Below, one piece after another: positions 22,175 to 34,376 of a stretch of 64,000 nt of DNA. The translations under genes were made by a program, and so were the position numbers. The stretch's first letter is position 1; the number at the start of each line of letters is the position of its first letter. The notes under the pieces were generated by a model that was not told the DNA's origin, ran no database searches, and worked only from the letters and a program-made list of their open reading frames with translations. Source of the DNA: Onthophagus taurus (taxonomy: Eukaryota; Arthropoda; Insecta; Coleoptera; Scarabaeidae); contig NW_027248941.1 of the NCBI RefSeq assembly GCF_036711975.1, positions 1,674,001 through 1,738,000 of the forward strand, in the 5' to 3' direction.

Positions 22175-22905
22175 TACTAGATGGCCCGAAATAGAATACT
22201 TCTTTATCATTATCGATAAATTTAATTATAATTTTATATTTATTTCTTATACACAGAAAAGAAATAATCTGTGCTTACTTCGATATCTGGACCATTAAAT
22301 ATTCCCGGAAAAATTGTTGAAATTCGTGAAACGGTGAAAAAGACACGAATTATAATAAATTCATAAAAAATCTCGAACTCGATTGTATTTTAGGATAAAT
22401 AAGTACTTACTGCGATATCGGGAACAATTCCTTGTTAAAATTCGGGGATACAAGCGAATTTTCTTGGAAAATTTCGGGAAATTCGGGAGCGATGTAAACC
22501 ACAACAAACTTTTTAACCACTTTTTACAACATGGCGTCAAAAAAACAATTGAAAATCAAAATCTTTTGACGTCACATTTTAATTATTGCATTAATTTAAA
22601 TAATTAAACATGTAAGATTAATTAAAAAAGCATAAAAAATCACCTAAACGCTTCGTTTATATTAACCAAACAAAATGGTTTTAATAAATAAAAAGTATTA
22701 AAAAAAATTAAAAATTAATTTTCAAAATAAATCGGATTTAATTAAATTTTTAACTCAAAATCGATTCGTTTCATCAATCCAAACTAAAATAAATCGTTAA
22801 AATAATTTTTTAAAAACGAAATTTAATAAAAATTAATTTATTTTAAACGCAACATTTTTTTTTACACGGTTGGCACCTTTGAATGTTTTCGATCTAAACT
22901 CGCTG
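22175..22905 (+). repeat. ~700-bp dispersed repeat, copy 1
   Basis: About 700 bp here reappears inverted at 49835-50545. The ends are CACTACTAGATGGCCCGAAA (left) and TTTACACGGTTGGCACCTTT with GAATGTTTTCGATCTAAACT (right). A short piece of the right end is also at 54357-54430. It has no coding capacity; the 74-codon open frame in both copies is incidental. Confidence 0.85.
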
Positions 22906-23067
22906 GGTTACTTAAAAAATTATTTATTATTTAATAATTTATTTCTATTATTTATCTTTTTACCAATTTACTAATTTTTTTATTAAGTAATATTGCGAAA
23001 TGAGTGATTCATAAATTTGATTGTAATCCTTTTTTTTAGGCGGTGAATTTGACATTTGACAGAAACG

Positions 23068-23082
23068 TAACCTCACTTTTTT
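23068..23082 (+). promoter_or_regulatory. TAACCTCACTTTTTT motif upstream of LRRC47
   Basis: This 15-mer ends 4 bp before the LRRC47 start codon and is identical to 32516-32530 upstream of RECQ5. Its role is unknown; it may lie in the 5' untranslated region. Confidence 0.35.
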
Positions 23083-23086
23083 CGCA

Positions 23087-24664
23087 ATGGTTTGGGAGGA
23101 AGTCCAAATCGCTTTAAGCGAAAAAAGACGCGAATTGGTGTTAACTGGAAGCGGAATTACCGAGAGAATAAAAAAAAGTGGCCTTGATACTAACATTTTT
23201 AATGTGACAACTTTGAATTACCTCAATATCAGCGAGACAATTCTAGAAAACCTCCCCGATGATGTTGGAAATTTGCTAAATTTGCAAACTTTGGTGTTAC
23301 ACACCAATAAATTATCGAAAATAAACGAAAATGTATTCAAATTAGATAAGTTAAAGATGCTGGATTTATCGAATAACGTTATATTGGAGATTTCGGAAGC
23401 AATTTCTAACTTAACTCATTTAACGACTCTTAATCTTTCGATGAATAAGTTGGAGAATTTACCGGATTTGGCTAAAAACGTTAAATTATCGAGTTTAGAC
23501 GTTTCAAATAATAAATTGAAGTGTTTTAAAAGCGTTTGTTGTAAAGAATTGGGTTTATTATCGGAATTAAAACTTCATGGAAATCAAATTGAGGTTATCC
23601 CAAATAAAATTAATGGATTAATTTCGTTAAAAAACTTAGATTTGAGTTTAAATAAAATAAAAATCGTCCCTGGGGAAATCATTGATTGCAACAAAATCAA
23701 AGAGATCCAATTAAAGAGTAACCCAATTTCCGATAGGAGATTACAAAAATTAATTGATCAATGCCGCACAAAACAAATCCTCGATTATGTTAAACAACAT
23801 TCAGAACGCACTTTAGAGGTTAATGTTGAAGAAAAAAACGTTGAGGAGGTGCTCGAGGAAGACGACAACAGAAAAAAATATAAAATTGTTATAAAACATT
23901 TTAATGATGGAATTAAAATCGTATCAGAAGAGAAAGTAAGGAATGTTAGGGGGTATATTTTGTGTTGTATCGTACATAACGTTGAATTCACCCCAGAAAG
24001 CTTCAGGAAATTCATCCAATTACAAAATAAATTGCACCAAGGGATTTGCGATCAAAGAAATAACGCAACGATTGCAACTCATGATTTAACTTTAATTGTA
24101 AGTCAAAATAGCGCTTAATTTTTTTTAAATAATAAGCATTAATTGTTACAGAATCAACAAATAACCAACAACACATTAATTTATTCATCATGTCCATCAA
24201 AAGACTTAAAAATAATCCCACTTAATCGAAAATCTTTAATGACAGGGAAAGAATTATTCGAAAAACTCCAAGCAGAAGCTGAAACACTCCGCAAAGAAAA
24301 GAAACGAAATAATTATTCAGGGATTCATAAATATTTGTATTTATTAAAAGGAAAACCTGAATATCCTTTTTTAAAAGTAAACGAAACCATCATTTCTTTT
24401 CCTCCAATAACTAATTCAGAAACAACTAAAATCTCGGTTAAAACCACCGCTATTTTCTTAGAAGTAACCAGTAATAAATCATTACAAATGTGTTGCGATG
24501 TTCTTGACGATTGTATTAAGGAATTCGTACAATTTTTCGAATTAAACTCGCTTACCGTAGAACAGGTTAAAATCGTCGATGTCGAAGGGAACTTGAAAAG
24601 TGTTTATCCATCGAGGACGGATTTGAAATTTTCGGAGAGTTTTATTGAAGTTGTGAGAGATTAA
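23087..24664 (+). CDS. LRRC47: Leucine-rich repeat-containing protein 47
   Basis: Two exons, 23087-24097 and 24152-24664, join in phase 0 across a 54-bp intron (ATT|GTAAGT ... TTGTTACAG|AAT), giving 507 aa. Residues ~45-215 carry about seven leucine-rich repeats (for example LNISETILENLPDDVGNLLN and LTTLNLSMNKLENLPDL). The N-terminus, a helix with EKRRELVLTGSGI, matches the LRRC47 pattern. The second half should form the B3/B4-type domain that resembles the phenylalanyl-tRNA synthetase beta chain; I infer this from family layout. Reading on past the donor would stop at once (VSQNSA), so splicing is needed. AATAAA lies at 24680-24685. The family's role is poorly known; the human protein is somewhat longer (about 580 aa). 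Confidence 0.88.
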
Positions 24665-24679
24665 TTTTTATAAATTAAG

Positions 24680-24685
24680 AATAAA
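24680..24685 (+). terminator. Poly(A) signal AATAAA of LRRC47
   Basis: Canonical AATAAA 16 bp after the stop codon, followed by a T-rich tract. Confidence 0.6.
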
Positions 24686-24879
24686 GTTTGATTTTTGTAA
24701 AAAATTTTTTTTTTTGACATAATCACATAACCTAAAAATTTTTTTTTTTAATTTAAATATTTATTTACTTATTTCTGTAGGAAATTAAATTACCTTTTTG
24801 GCAATAACGTGTTATTTAACAATTATTATTTCTATTTGTTATTTATTGTAATGATTTTAAATAAATATCAAAAATTAAA

Positions 24880-26640
24880 TGAACGTTGTTGCGCCATCTA
24901 TTGACGCTCCAAAAATTTGTACTTTTAGTAGTTAAATATAAATATAATAATTTTTTCTTATAATTACTATAATTTTTTTATGATTATTGATTAAACTTAA
25001 TTGTTATAATTAAAATAAGTTTTAAAAAAGAAACTAACCTGGAATGAAGAAGTCGATTAGCGCCATCTGGTGGTGATTTTTAATTTTAATCCAAATTAAT
25101 CGATATTTCTGTAGGAAATTAAATTAATTTTTTGTTAATAACGTGTTATTTAATAATTATTATTAATATTTTTTATTTATTTTAATAATTCTAAATAATT
25201 ATGATAAATTAAATGAACGTTGTTAGCCCCATCTATTGACGCTTCAAAATATTCTTCTTTTAGGGGTTAAATCAAAACAGATTTAATTTTTTACTTGAAA
25301 TAATTATAATTAATTGTTTTATAATTATTGATTAAACTTAATTATTATTAATAATTTATTATAATTACAGAAAGTTTTAGAAAAGAAAGTAAAAATTAAA
25401 TGAATGATGTTAGCGCCATCTATTGACGTTTCAAAAAACTCAACTTTTAGGTGTTAAATAAAAATAAATTTAATTTCTTTATTAAAATCACTATAATTGT
25501 TTTATAATTATTGCTTGAACGCAATTGTTATTATTAAATTGTTAAAATTAGATTAAGTTTTGAAAAAGAAAGCAAAAATCTAGTGACGTTTCAAAAAAAA
25601 TATTTACTTTTAGGTTTAAATCAAAATAAATTTAACTTTTTTCTTAAAATTACTATAATTGTTTTATAACTATTGATTAAACTTAATTGTTGTTAATAAA
25701 TTATTATAATTAAAATAAGTTTTAAAAAAATAAACGTTATTAGCGCCATCTATTGACGTTTCAAAAAATTTCAACTTTTAGGGGTTAAATCAAAATAGAT
25801 TTAATTTTATTCTTATAATAATTATAATTAATTGTTTTATAATTGTTGATTAAACTTAATTGTTATTAATAATTTATTATAATTAAAGAAAGTTTTAGAG
25901 AAGAAAGTAAAAATTAAATGAATGTTGCTAGCGCCATCTATTGACGTTTCAAAAACTTTAACTTTTAGGTGTTAAATTAAAATAAATTAATTTTTTTTTA
26001 TTAAAATTACTATAATTGTTTTATAATTATTGATTAAACACAATTGTTATTATTAAATTGTTAAAATTACATTAAGTTTTGAAAAGAAAAGCAAAAATCT
26101 ATTGATGTTTCAAAATAATATCTACTTTTAGGGGTTAAATCAAAATAAATTTAATTTTATCTTAAAATTACTATAATTGTTTTATAATTATTGATTAAAC
26201 TTAATTGTTATTAATAATTTATTATAATTAAAGAAAGTTTTAGAGAAGAAAGTAAAAATTAAATGAATGTTGTTAGCGCCATCTATTGACGTTTCAAAAA
26301 ATTCAACTTTTAGGTGTTAAATTAAAATAAATTTAACTTTTTTGTTAAAATTACTATTATTGTTTTATAATTATTGATTAAACTGAATTGTTATTAATAA
26401 TTTATTATAATTAAAGAAAGTTTTAGAAAAGAAAGTAAAAATTAAATGAATGTTGTTAGCGCCATCTATTGGCGTTAAGAAGAACTCAACTTTTAGGTGT
26501 TAAATTAAAATAAATTTAATTTTTTTATTAAAATTACTATAATTGTTTTATAATTATTGATTAAATTTAATTGTTATTAATAAATTATTATAATTAAAAA
26601 AAATAAACGTTGTTAGTCATCTATTGACGTTTAAGAAATG
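24880..26640. repeat. ~180-bp tandem repeat carrying GCGCCATCTATTGACG
   Basis: About ten diverged units are spaced 165-185 bp apart. The phrase AGCGCCATCTATTGACGTTT or a variant recurs at about 24889, 25062, 25228, 25412, 25578, 25745, 25930, 26097, 26276, 26459 and 26612. The rest of each unit is AT-rich (for example ACTATAATTGTTTTATAATT). The array fills the gap between the convergent genes LRRC47 and UBE2L3. GCGCCATCTAYTG resembles the insect CTCF core (CCACTAGRTGGCGC read in reverse). Confidence 0.85.
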
Positions 26641-27055
26641 TCAACTTTTGAGGTTAAATCAAAATAAATTTTAATTTTTTGTTAAAATTACTAAAATTGT
26701 TGCAAAATCGTCGATTTTTAAAAAAAGAAAGTGTACAATAACGTGTATTTAATTGATATTTATTTACCTTACAATTCTAAAAAAATTATTTATAGGATTT
26801 ACAACATTTTTCCCCACTCGACTGCAGCTTTATTCGTGTTATCACAAAGTTTTCTCCTTTTTTCACAACAACAAATGAACCCATCATTAAAGATCAATAA
26901 AGATTAAATAATAACGTTTAAAAATTACATTTTTTTTTGTTTTAAGTAGAAAGGCACAAAAAATTTTCTTCCCCAAACTGTTTAGCGTTCAAATTAAAAA
27001 AAGAGACTAATATTGTAAGTTTTTTTTTATTCGCTAGCAGCAGTGGATTGCGGTG
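26640..27055. other. 3' flank of UBE2L3
   Basis: AT-rich DNA. On the minus strand AATAAA at 27056-27061 and 27027-27032 are plausible poly(A) signals for UBE2L3, 42 and 71 bp past its stop. Nothing else is seen. Confidence 0.5.
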
Positions 27056-27102
27056 TTTATTATTTTTTTTTTAACTGTAACTCCCCGGAAAGAAACCCGA
27101 TT

Positions 27103-28000
27103 TTAATCCGCCGGTCTTCTCTCACCGTGTTTCTTTGTATATTCTTCGGCGTTCTTTGAAAATTTCTTTTTGTCTTTCAAATATTCTTCTGCTAAATCCG
27201 CTCTGAGTGGGTGTTCGGGTTCCGGTTCATTCACTAAAGCTACTAATGCTTGAACCACTATTAAAATAAATAAAATAATTAATTAAGTGGGGATTAACTC
27301 CAATTAATTAGGGATTAACCTTGTTCGGTTTTTGTAGCAGGTTTCCAATTTTCCGCACTGATTATTGGCAAACAAACTTGCCCCTTCTCATCGATATTTG
27401 GGTGATAAATTTTCGTTTTAAAACTAATTTTAGGTGGCTTAAAAGGATATTCAGCAGGAAAATTGATTTCGATTTTAAATGCTCCTTTATTATACGGTGC
27501 GTTATCCTAAAATCAAACCATTTAACCCAAATTACCTCAATTAATCAACACTTACTGGTACAATAAGTCCTTGCCAAGTAAGTATATTGCTCTCGTCGAC
27601 TTGAATATCCCTGAACGATTTCAAACCAGAGTTCCGAATATCGCACAACTCCTAAAATAATAAAAAATTAGTTGACATAACCTCAAAAAATTTTCCTCCA
27701 AACTTAATTACACCAAAACAAAACGTTCTTAATCAACAATTTAACTCGAAATATCTTAATTAAAACGTGTCACCACGAAAAAACCTCGTTTTAATCATAA
27801 AAAAAAATAATAAACGATGACAATCGCTTTTCGCGATGTAATTTTTGTCGATCCCAACCAAACTAAGCGCGATTTAAACGCGATTTTTTCACCCCCCGAT
27901 GCAGAAAACCTTCTTTTTCAATCAGAAACGGTTCGGAGTGAAATAAACGGTTATTATCACGCAGAAAACTCACCTTTTGCAATCGTCTCGTGGCGGCCAT
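27103..28000 (-). CDS. UBE2L3: Ubiquitin-conjugating enzyme E2 L3 (Ubc10/UbcH7 type)
   Basis: Four minus-strand exons, 27974-28000, 27556-27651, 27320-27506 and 27103-27257, all with GT..AG introns, give exactly 154 aa, the length of human UBE2L3. The protein starts [18 protein letters not shown]. It has [20 protein letters not shown] (Phe63 at the E3 contact), HPN, and the catalytic Cys86 in [10 protein letters not shown], and ends [16 protein letters not shown]. This class of E2 transfers ubiquitin only to cysteines, so it works with HECT and RBR ligases such as parkin, in cytosol and nucleus. Exon 1 codes for only nine residues and precedes a 322-bp intron, so gene finders may miss it. Nothing looks broken. 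Confidence 0.96.
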
Positions 28001-28613
28001 TTTGAAAATTAATGATGATATCGAAGCGAAAAGCCGTTTTTCGCGGGGAAATTCTAACGGGAAAGAGTTTCGCGCTACACTAAACGCTATACTAACAATT
28101 TGTTCGAAATAAACGCGCAATCCGCTAATTTATAAGCTTTATTGGAGGTTTTCTATAGTAGATTTGACAACTATTTTGACACATACCCCACCTGGTGGGA
28201 GGTTATGGGTGATTCATCTTTTATCTTTATTTTTATAAAAATAATCTTATTTTAATTTTTTTTTGGTTTATCGCTTTAAAAGAGATAAAAATTAAAATAA
28301 ATTTATTAAATTAATTAGGATTAATAAAAAAAAATTTAGGAAGTTTGGTGCCAGAGTTGCCAACCCTACCGATATAAAAGATAGTCTACCGATATACCAC
28401 TTAATTTACGGAATTTAAAAATTTTAATAAAGTATTATGAAACACATCGTACTTAAAATCAATACAATTGCGACTTATATTATTATTTTACTTATATTGC
28501 ATAAAAGCACATACCAACGATATGGCAATGTCGCTCAAGCAACGTTGCCAGATCGTTGGTATATACAGTACGCGTCATAAGTGCCTAATTTGAAAACAGT
28601 TCAAAATATAATA
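28001..28613. promoter_or_regulatory. UBE2L3 upstream region
   Basis: This lies between the UBE2L3 start and the satellite. Short repeats such as CTACCGATATA (28366 and 28388) and GTTGCCAACC/GTTGCCAGATC (28352, 28545) are present. No TATA box or other gene is convincing. Confidence 0.35.
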
Positions 28614-31600
28614 TTGTCAAAATAGATATTGATCAATCGATATTGATTCTCAAGTGTTATCTTTAATAACTTGAAAGAGCAACAAATACATCAAATTTTT
28701 ATATTTTCGTATATATCTCGATATTGACGTATTTAAGAGCAAAAGTGCAAGAGAGCAATATTGTTAATAATAAAATTTGCAACAATTTTTGTTATAAAAG
28801 TTTTCTTATAACAAGCTCCAATTCTCAAGTGGTACCTTTAATAACTTAAAAGAGCAACAAATTCATATAATTTTCATATTTATCTCGATATTGACGTATC
28901 TAAGAGCAATAGTGCAAGAGAGCAATATTGTTGATAATAAAATTTGCAACAATTTTTGTTATAAAAGTTTTCTTATAGCAAGTTCCGATTCTCAAGTGTT
29001 ACGTTTAATAAATTAAAAAGCAACAAATTCATACAATTTTCATATTTATCTCGATATTGACGCATCTAAGAGCAAAAGTGCAAGAGAGTAATATTGTTAA
29101 GAATAAAATTTGCAACAATTTTTGTTATAAAAGTTTTCTTATAACAAGTTCCGATTCTCAACTGTTACTTTTAATAAATGAAAGAGCAACAAATTCATAT
29201 AATTTTCATATTTATCTCGATATTGACGTATCTAAGAGCAAAAATGTAAAAGAGCAATATTGTTGATAATAAAATTTGCAACAATTTTTGTTATAAAAGT
29301 TTTCTTATAACAAGTTCCGATTCTCAGGTATTACTTTTAATAAATGAAAGAGCAACAAATTTATACAATTTTCTTATTTATCTCGATATTGACGTATTTA
29401 AGAGCAAAAGTGCAAGAGAGCAATATTGTTAAGAATAAAATTTGCAACAATTTTTGTTATAAAAGTTTTCTTATAACAAGTTCCGATTCTCAAGTGTTAC
29501 CTTTAATAAATGAAAGAGCAACAAATTCATACAATTTTCATATCTATCTCGAAATTGACGTATCTAAGAGCAAAAGTGCAAGAGAGCAATATTGTTAAGA
29601 ATAAAATTTGCAACAATTTTTGTTACAAAAGTTTTCTTATAACAAGTTCCGATTCTCAAGTGTTACCTTTAATAAATGAAAGAGCAACAAATTCATACAA
29701 TTTTCATATCTATCTCGAAATTGACGTATCTAAGAGCAAAAGTGCAAGAGAGCAATATTGTTAAGAATAAAATTTGCAACAATTTTTGTTACAAAAGTTT
29801 TCTTATAGCAAGTTCCGATTCTCAAGTGTTACTTTTAATAAATCAAAGAGCAACAAATTCATGCAATTTTCATATTTATCTCGATATTGACGTATCTAAG
29901 AACAAAAGTGTAAGAGAACAATATTGTTGATAATAAAATTTGCAACAATTTTTGTTATAAAAGTTTTCTTATAACAAGTTCCGATTCTCAAGTGTTACTT
30001 TTAATAAATGAAAGAGCAACAAATTCGTACAATTTTCATATTTATCTCGATATTGACGTATCTAAGAGCAAAATTGTAAGAGAGCAATATTGTTGATAAT
30101 AAAATTTGCAACAATTTTTGTTATAAAAGTTTTCTTATAACAAGTTCCGATTTTCAAGTGTTACCTTTAATAAATGAAAGAGCAACAAATTTATACAATT
30201 TTCATATTTATCTCGATATTGACGTATCTAAGAGCAAAATTACAAGAGAGCAATATTATTAACAATAAAATTTGCAACAATTTTTGTTATAAAAGTTTTC
30301 TTATAACAAGTTCCGATTCTCAACTGTTACTTTTAATAAATGAAAGAGCACCAAATTCATACAATTTTCATATTTATCTCGATATTGACGTATCTAAGAG
30401 CAAAATTGTAAGAGAGCAATATTGTTGATAATAAAATTTGCAACAATTTTTGTTATAAAAGTTTTCTTATAACAAATTCCGATTCTCAACTGTTACTTTT
30501 AATAAATGAAAGAGCAACAAATTCATACAATTTTCATATTTATCTCGATATTGACGTATCTAAGAACAAAAGTGTAAGAGAGCAATATTGTTAAGAATAA
30601 AATTTGCAACAATTTTTGTTATAAAAGTTTTCTTATAACAAGTTCCGATTCTCAACTGTTACTTTTAATAAATGAAAGAGCAACAAATTCATACAATTTT
30701 CATATTTATCTCGATATTGACGTATCTAAGAACAAAAGTGTAAGAGAGCAATATTGTTAAGAATAAAATTTGCAACAATTTTTGTTATAAAAGTTTTCTT
30801 ATAACAAGTTCCGATTCTCAACTGTTACTTTTAATAAATGAAAGAGCAACAAATTCATACAATTTTCATATTTATCTCGATATTGACGTATCTAAGAACA
30901 AAAGTGTAAGAGAGCAATATTGTTAAGAATAAAATTTGCAACAATTTTTGTTATAAAAGTTTTCTTATAACAAATTCCGATTCTCAACTGTTACTTTTAA
31001 TAAATGAAAGAGCAACAAATTCATACAATTTTCATATTTATCTCGATATTGAGGTATCTAAGAACAAAAGTATAAGAGAGCAATATTGTTAAGAATAAAA
31101 TTTGCAACAATTTTTGTTATAAAAGTTTTCTTATAACAAGTTCCGATTCTCAACTGTTACTTTTAATAAATGAAAGAGCAACAAATTCATACAATTTTCA
31201 TATTTATCTCGATATTGACGTATCTAAGAGCAAAATTGTAAGAGAGCAATATTGTTAACAATAAAATTTGCAACAATTTTTGTTATAACAATTTTCTTAT
31301 AGCAAGTTCCGATTCTGAAGTGTTACTTTTAATAAATGAAAAAGCAACAAATTCATACAATTTTCATATTTATCTCGATATTGACGCATCTAAGAGCAAA
31401 ATTGTAAGAGAGCAATATTGTTGATAATAAAATTTGCAACAATTTTTGTTATAAAAATTTTCTTATAACAAGTTCCGATTCTCAAGTGTTACTTTTAATA
31501 AATGAAAGCGCAACAAATTCATACAATTTTCATATTTATCTCGATATTGACGTATCTAAGAGCAAAATTGCAAGAGAGCAATATTGTTGATAATAAAATT

Positions 31601-32275
31601 TGCAACAATTTTTGTTATAAAAGTTTTCTTATAGCAAGTTCCGATTCTCAAGTGTTACTTTTAATAAATGAAAGAGCAACAAATTCATACAATTTTCATA
31701 TTTATCTCGATATTGACGCATCTAAGAGCAAAAGTGTAAGAGAGCAATATTGTTAATAATAGAATTTGCAACAATTTTTGTTATAACAATTTTCTTATAG
31801 CAAGTTCAGATTCTCAAGTGTTACTTTTAATAAATGAAAGAGCAACAAATTCATACAATTTTCATATTTATCTCGATATTGACGTATCTAAGAGCAAAAT
31901 TGTAAGAGAGCAATATTGTTGATAATAAAATTTGCAACAATTTTTGTTATAAAAGTTTTCTTATAACAAGTTCCGATTCTCAAGTGTTACCTTTAATAAC
32001 TTAAAAGAGCAATAACTTCATACAATTTTCATATTTATCTCGATATTGACGCATCTAAGAGCAAAAGTGCAAGAGAGCAATATTGTTAATAATAAAATTT
32101 GCAACAATTTTTGTTATAACAATTTTCTTATAGCAAGTTCAGATTCTCAAGTGTTACTTTTAATAAATGAAAGAGCAACAAATTCAGACAATTTTCATAT
32201 TTATCTCGATATTGACGTATCTAAGAGCAAAAGTGCAAGAGAGCAATATTGTTAACAATAAAATTTGCAACAATT
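28614..32275. repeat. 166-bp satellite array A, about 22 monomers
   Basis: Units of 166 bp carry TTGACGTATCTAAGAGCAAA, AGAGAGCAATATTGTTAAGA and AAATTTGCAACAATTTTTGT with few changes. Exact 166-bp steps appear, for example, at 29344, 29510 and 29676. The array fills the space between the divergent genes UBE2L3 and RECQ5 and stops about 300 bp before the RECQ5 start. It is homologous to array B (34.4-41.6 kb) and the inverted pieces near 61 kb. Confidence 0.95.
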
Positions 32276-32573
32276 TCTCACTTTGTATTTAAACCCACCG
32301 ATTTTTTACCATTTAGTCGACATAGGTTGGCAACGCTGGTTGGTGCTAACTTCATTTTTGACTTTGACAGGTATTTGTTGTTATTTTTATTAACGCAAAT
32401 AAAGTCGTTTAAATCCGACTTTTTTATTAATTAATCCAATTTTAACATGGTGTAACTCATCATTTTAGGCATGGTAAAAATCGAGTGTGATTTATAAAAA
32501 TTAAAAAAAAAAACATAACCTCACTTTTTTTAGATATCGTTTTAAGCGAAAATAATAACATTTGAAGCAAGAA
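32276..32573 (+). promoter_or_regulatory. RECQ5 upstream region
   Basis: Unique sequence between array A and the RECQ5 ATG at 32574. It contains the 15-mer TAACCTCACTTTTTT at 32516-32530, shared with LRRC47. A possible 5' untranslated intron end (TTTTTTTAG) is at 32525-32533. Confidence 0.4.
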
Positions 32574-34376
32574 ATGGATGAGAATCAATTAAAGGATGTT
32601 TTAAAAAGTCGTTTCAATTTCAACACCTTCAAATCCAACCTCCAAAAAGATGCAATCATTAAAATCGTTCAAGAAAAAGCGGACGTTTTGGTTTCGATGC
32701 CTACGGGCTCGGGAAAATCGCTTTGTTACCAACTCCCCGCCGTGTTAAAAGAGAGGCAAACAACGTTGGTGTTTTCGCCGCTTTTAGCGTTAATAAAAGA
32801 CCAAATCGATCATTTAAAAGCGATTAAAATCCGAGCGGCGTCTTTAAACTCAAAAACTTTAAAAGGAGAGCGCGAAACGATTTTAACTGATCTAAAAAGT
32901 GTCTCACCTAACATTAAGTTATTGTATATAACCCCTGAGCAGGCTTCAACTCAAACTTTTAAGGAGTTATTTCAAAATTTGGTTAAATTTGATAAAATTG
33001 CGTATATTGTAGTTGATGAAGCGCATTGTGTGAGCGAATGGGGGCACGATTTTCGGCCGGATTATCTCAAATTAGGCGAATTAAGGAAGGGGAATGAGAT
33101 CCCTTTTGTTGCTTTAACCGCGACGGCCGGGGCGGAAGTCACAAAAGACATTATTTATAACCTAAAGTTATCAAAGAATTTAAAAATATTTAAATCGTCG
33201 TCGTTTCGCGAAAATTTATTTTACGACGTCTTTTTTATCAACATCCTCGACGATCCTTACTTGCATTTAAAACAATTTATCGAAAAACATTTATATTTTG
33301 ATAAAGAAATTGACGTGGAGAATAAAAAAAAATCTTGCGGGATCATTTATTGCAGAACTCGCGATCAAACCGAGGTTTTATCGACGAAATTAAATTCTTT
33401 AGGGGTGAAATCGACGGTTTATCACGCTGGGTTAAACCATAAGAATCGAATTGAGTGCCAAGAATCGTGGCAAAGCGGTTGCGTTCAAGTTATTTGCGCC
33501 ACAATTAGTTTTGGGATGGGAGTTGATAAAGCGTCGGTGCGTTTCGTGGTTCATTGGGGGGTCCCAAAGGATCCCGCGTCTTATTACCAAGAATCCGGGA
33601 GAGCTGGACGCGATGGAAAAAACTCGTTCTGTCGATTATATTATAACCGCTCCGATCGAAAAGCCGTCGAATTCTTAATAACCCAAGAACTCGGGAGATC
33701 CAAAGATAAAAAACAACGCGAGAATAAAGCCAAAAACGCGATGAAATCGTTCGCAAAAATCGTAGAATTTTGCGAATCCCCAAACGAGTGTCGCCATAAA
33801 TTATTTGCAAAACACTTTGGGGATGATTTTAAACGATGTAAAACTAAATGCGACGTTTGCGTTGATCCTAAAAAGGTCGAAAAAATGGTTGAGTTATATC
33901 TAACCAAAAGCATTCAATTTAATTCGCTCCCCCAAGACATTAATGATATGAATTATGACGACCTTTATGAGGGCGGGCGAAAAGCTGCTGATAATTACGA
34001 TAATAACGAAAACGATGAACGTAACATTTACGAAGAAAAAGCCAAAAAAGAAACTACCGAGCTAATTAGGAAACAATTTCAACTAAGGCGGAGTGCTCAA
34101 GAAGTATCAAAAGACACCATAGATAAGTTATTCGCGAAAAATTCTAAAGTTAAAGCGGCCGGGTCGACGAAAACTAAAGTTAAAGGGCTCACAATCGCAG
34201 CTAGGGAGCAATACTTTTCGAAAATGACCGAGGTTTTGATCGAAAATTATAATCAATGCGTTGAGGAGAAAGTTCTTGATGCAATCGATATTGAGGAATG
34301 TACCAAGGAATTAGAATACTCTACTTTTACCTCGGTTACGACGCTAATGATGTATCGAAACGCTTCAGCTAAATTG
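32574..34376 (+). CDS. RECQ5: RECQ5 DNA helicase, exon 1 (helicase core)
   Basis: 601 codons from ATG 32574 (MDENQLKDVL) to a phase-0 donor TTG|GTAAGT. The RecQ motifs appear in order: MPTGSGKSLCYQLP (Walker A, Lys48), VVDEAHCVSEWGHDFRP (DEAH box and aromatic loop, ~146-162), ALTATAG, YHAGLNHKNR, ICATISFGMGVDKA and YYQESGRAGRDG with the arginine finger. A four-Cys zinc site follows (VEFCESPNECRHK, then CKTKCDVC). RECQ5 is a 3'-5' helicase that strips RAD51 from DNA and limits conflicts with RNA polymerase II. The wide spacing before the second RecA lobe (HLYFDKEIDVENKKKSC) is a small insertion. The open frame runs nine codons into the intron before a stop, so joining to 41864 is required. Confidence 0.93.

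Noticed and set aside
29057-32255. Series of 69-84-codon open frames in array A
   Set aside because: They are one satellite monomer read repeatedly, and the 166-bp period shifts frame from unit to unit. No family resemblance and no start or stop conservation beyond the repeat.
32562-32573. Non-ATG (TTG) start for RECQ5
   Set aside because: The first ATG in frame is 32574 and begins a normal RecQ N-terminus.
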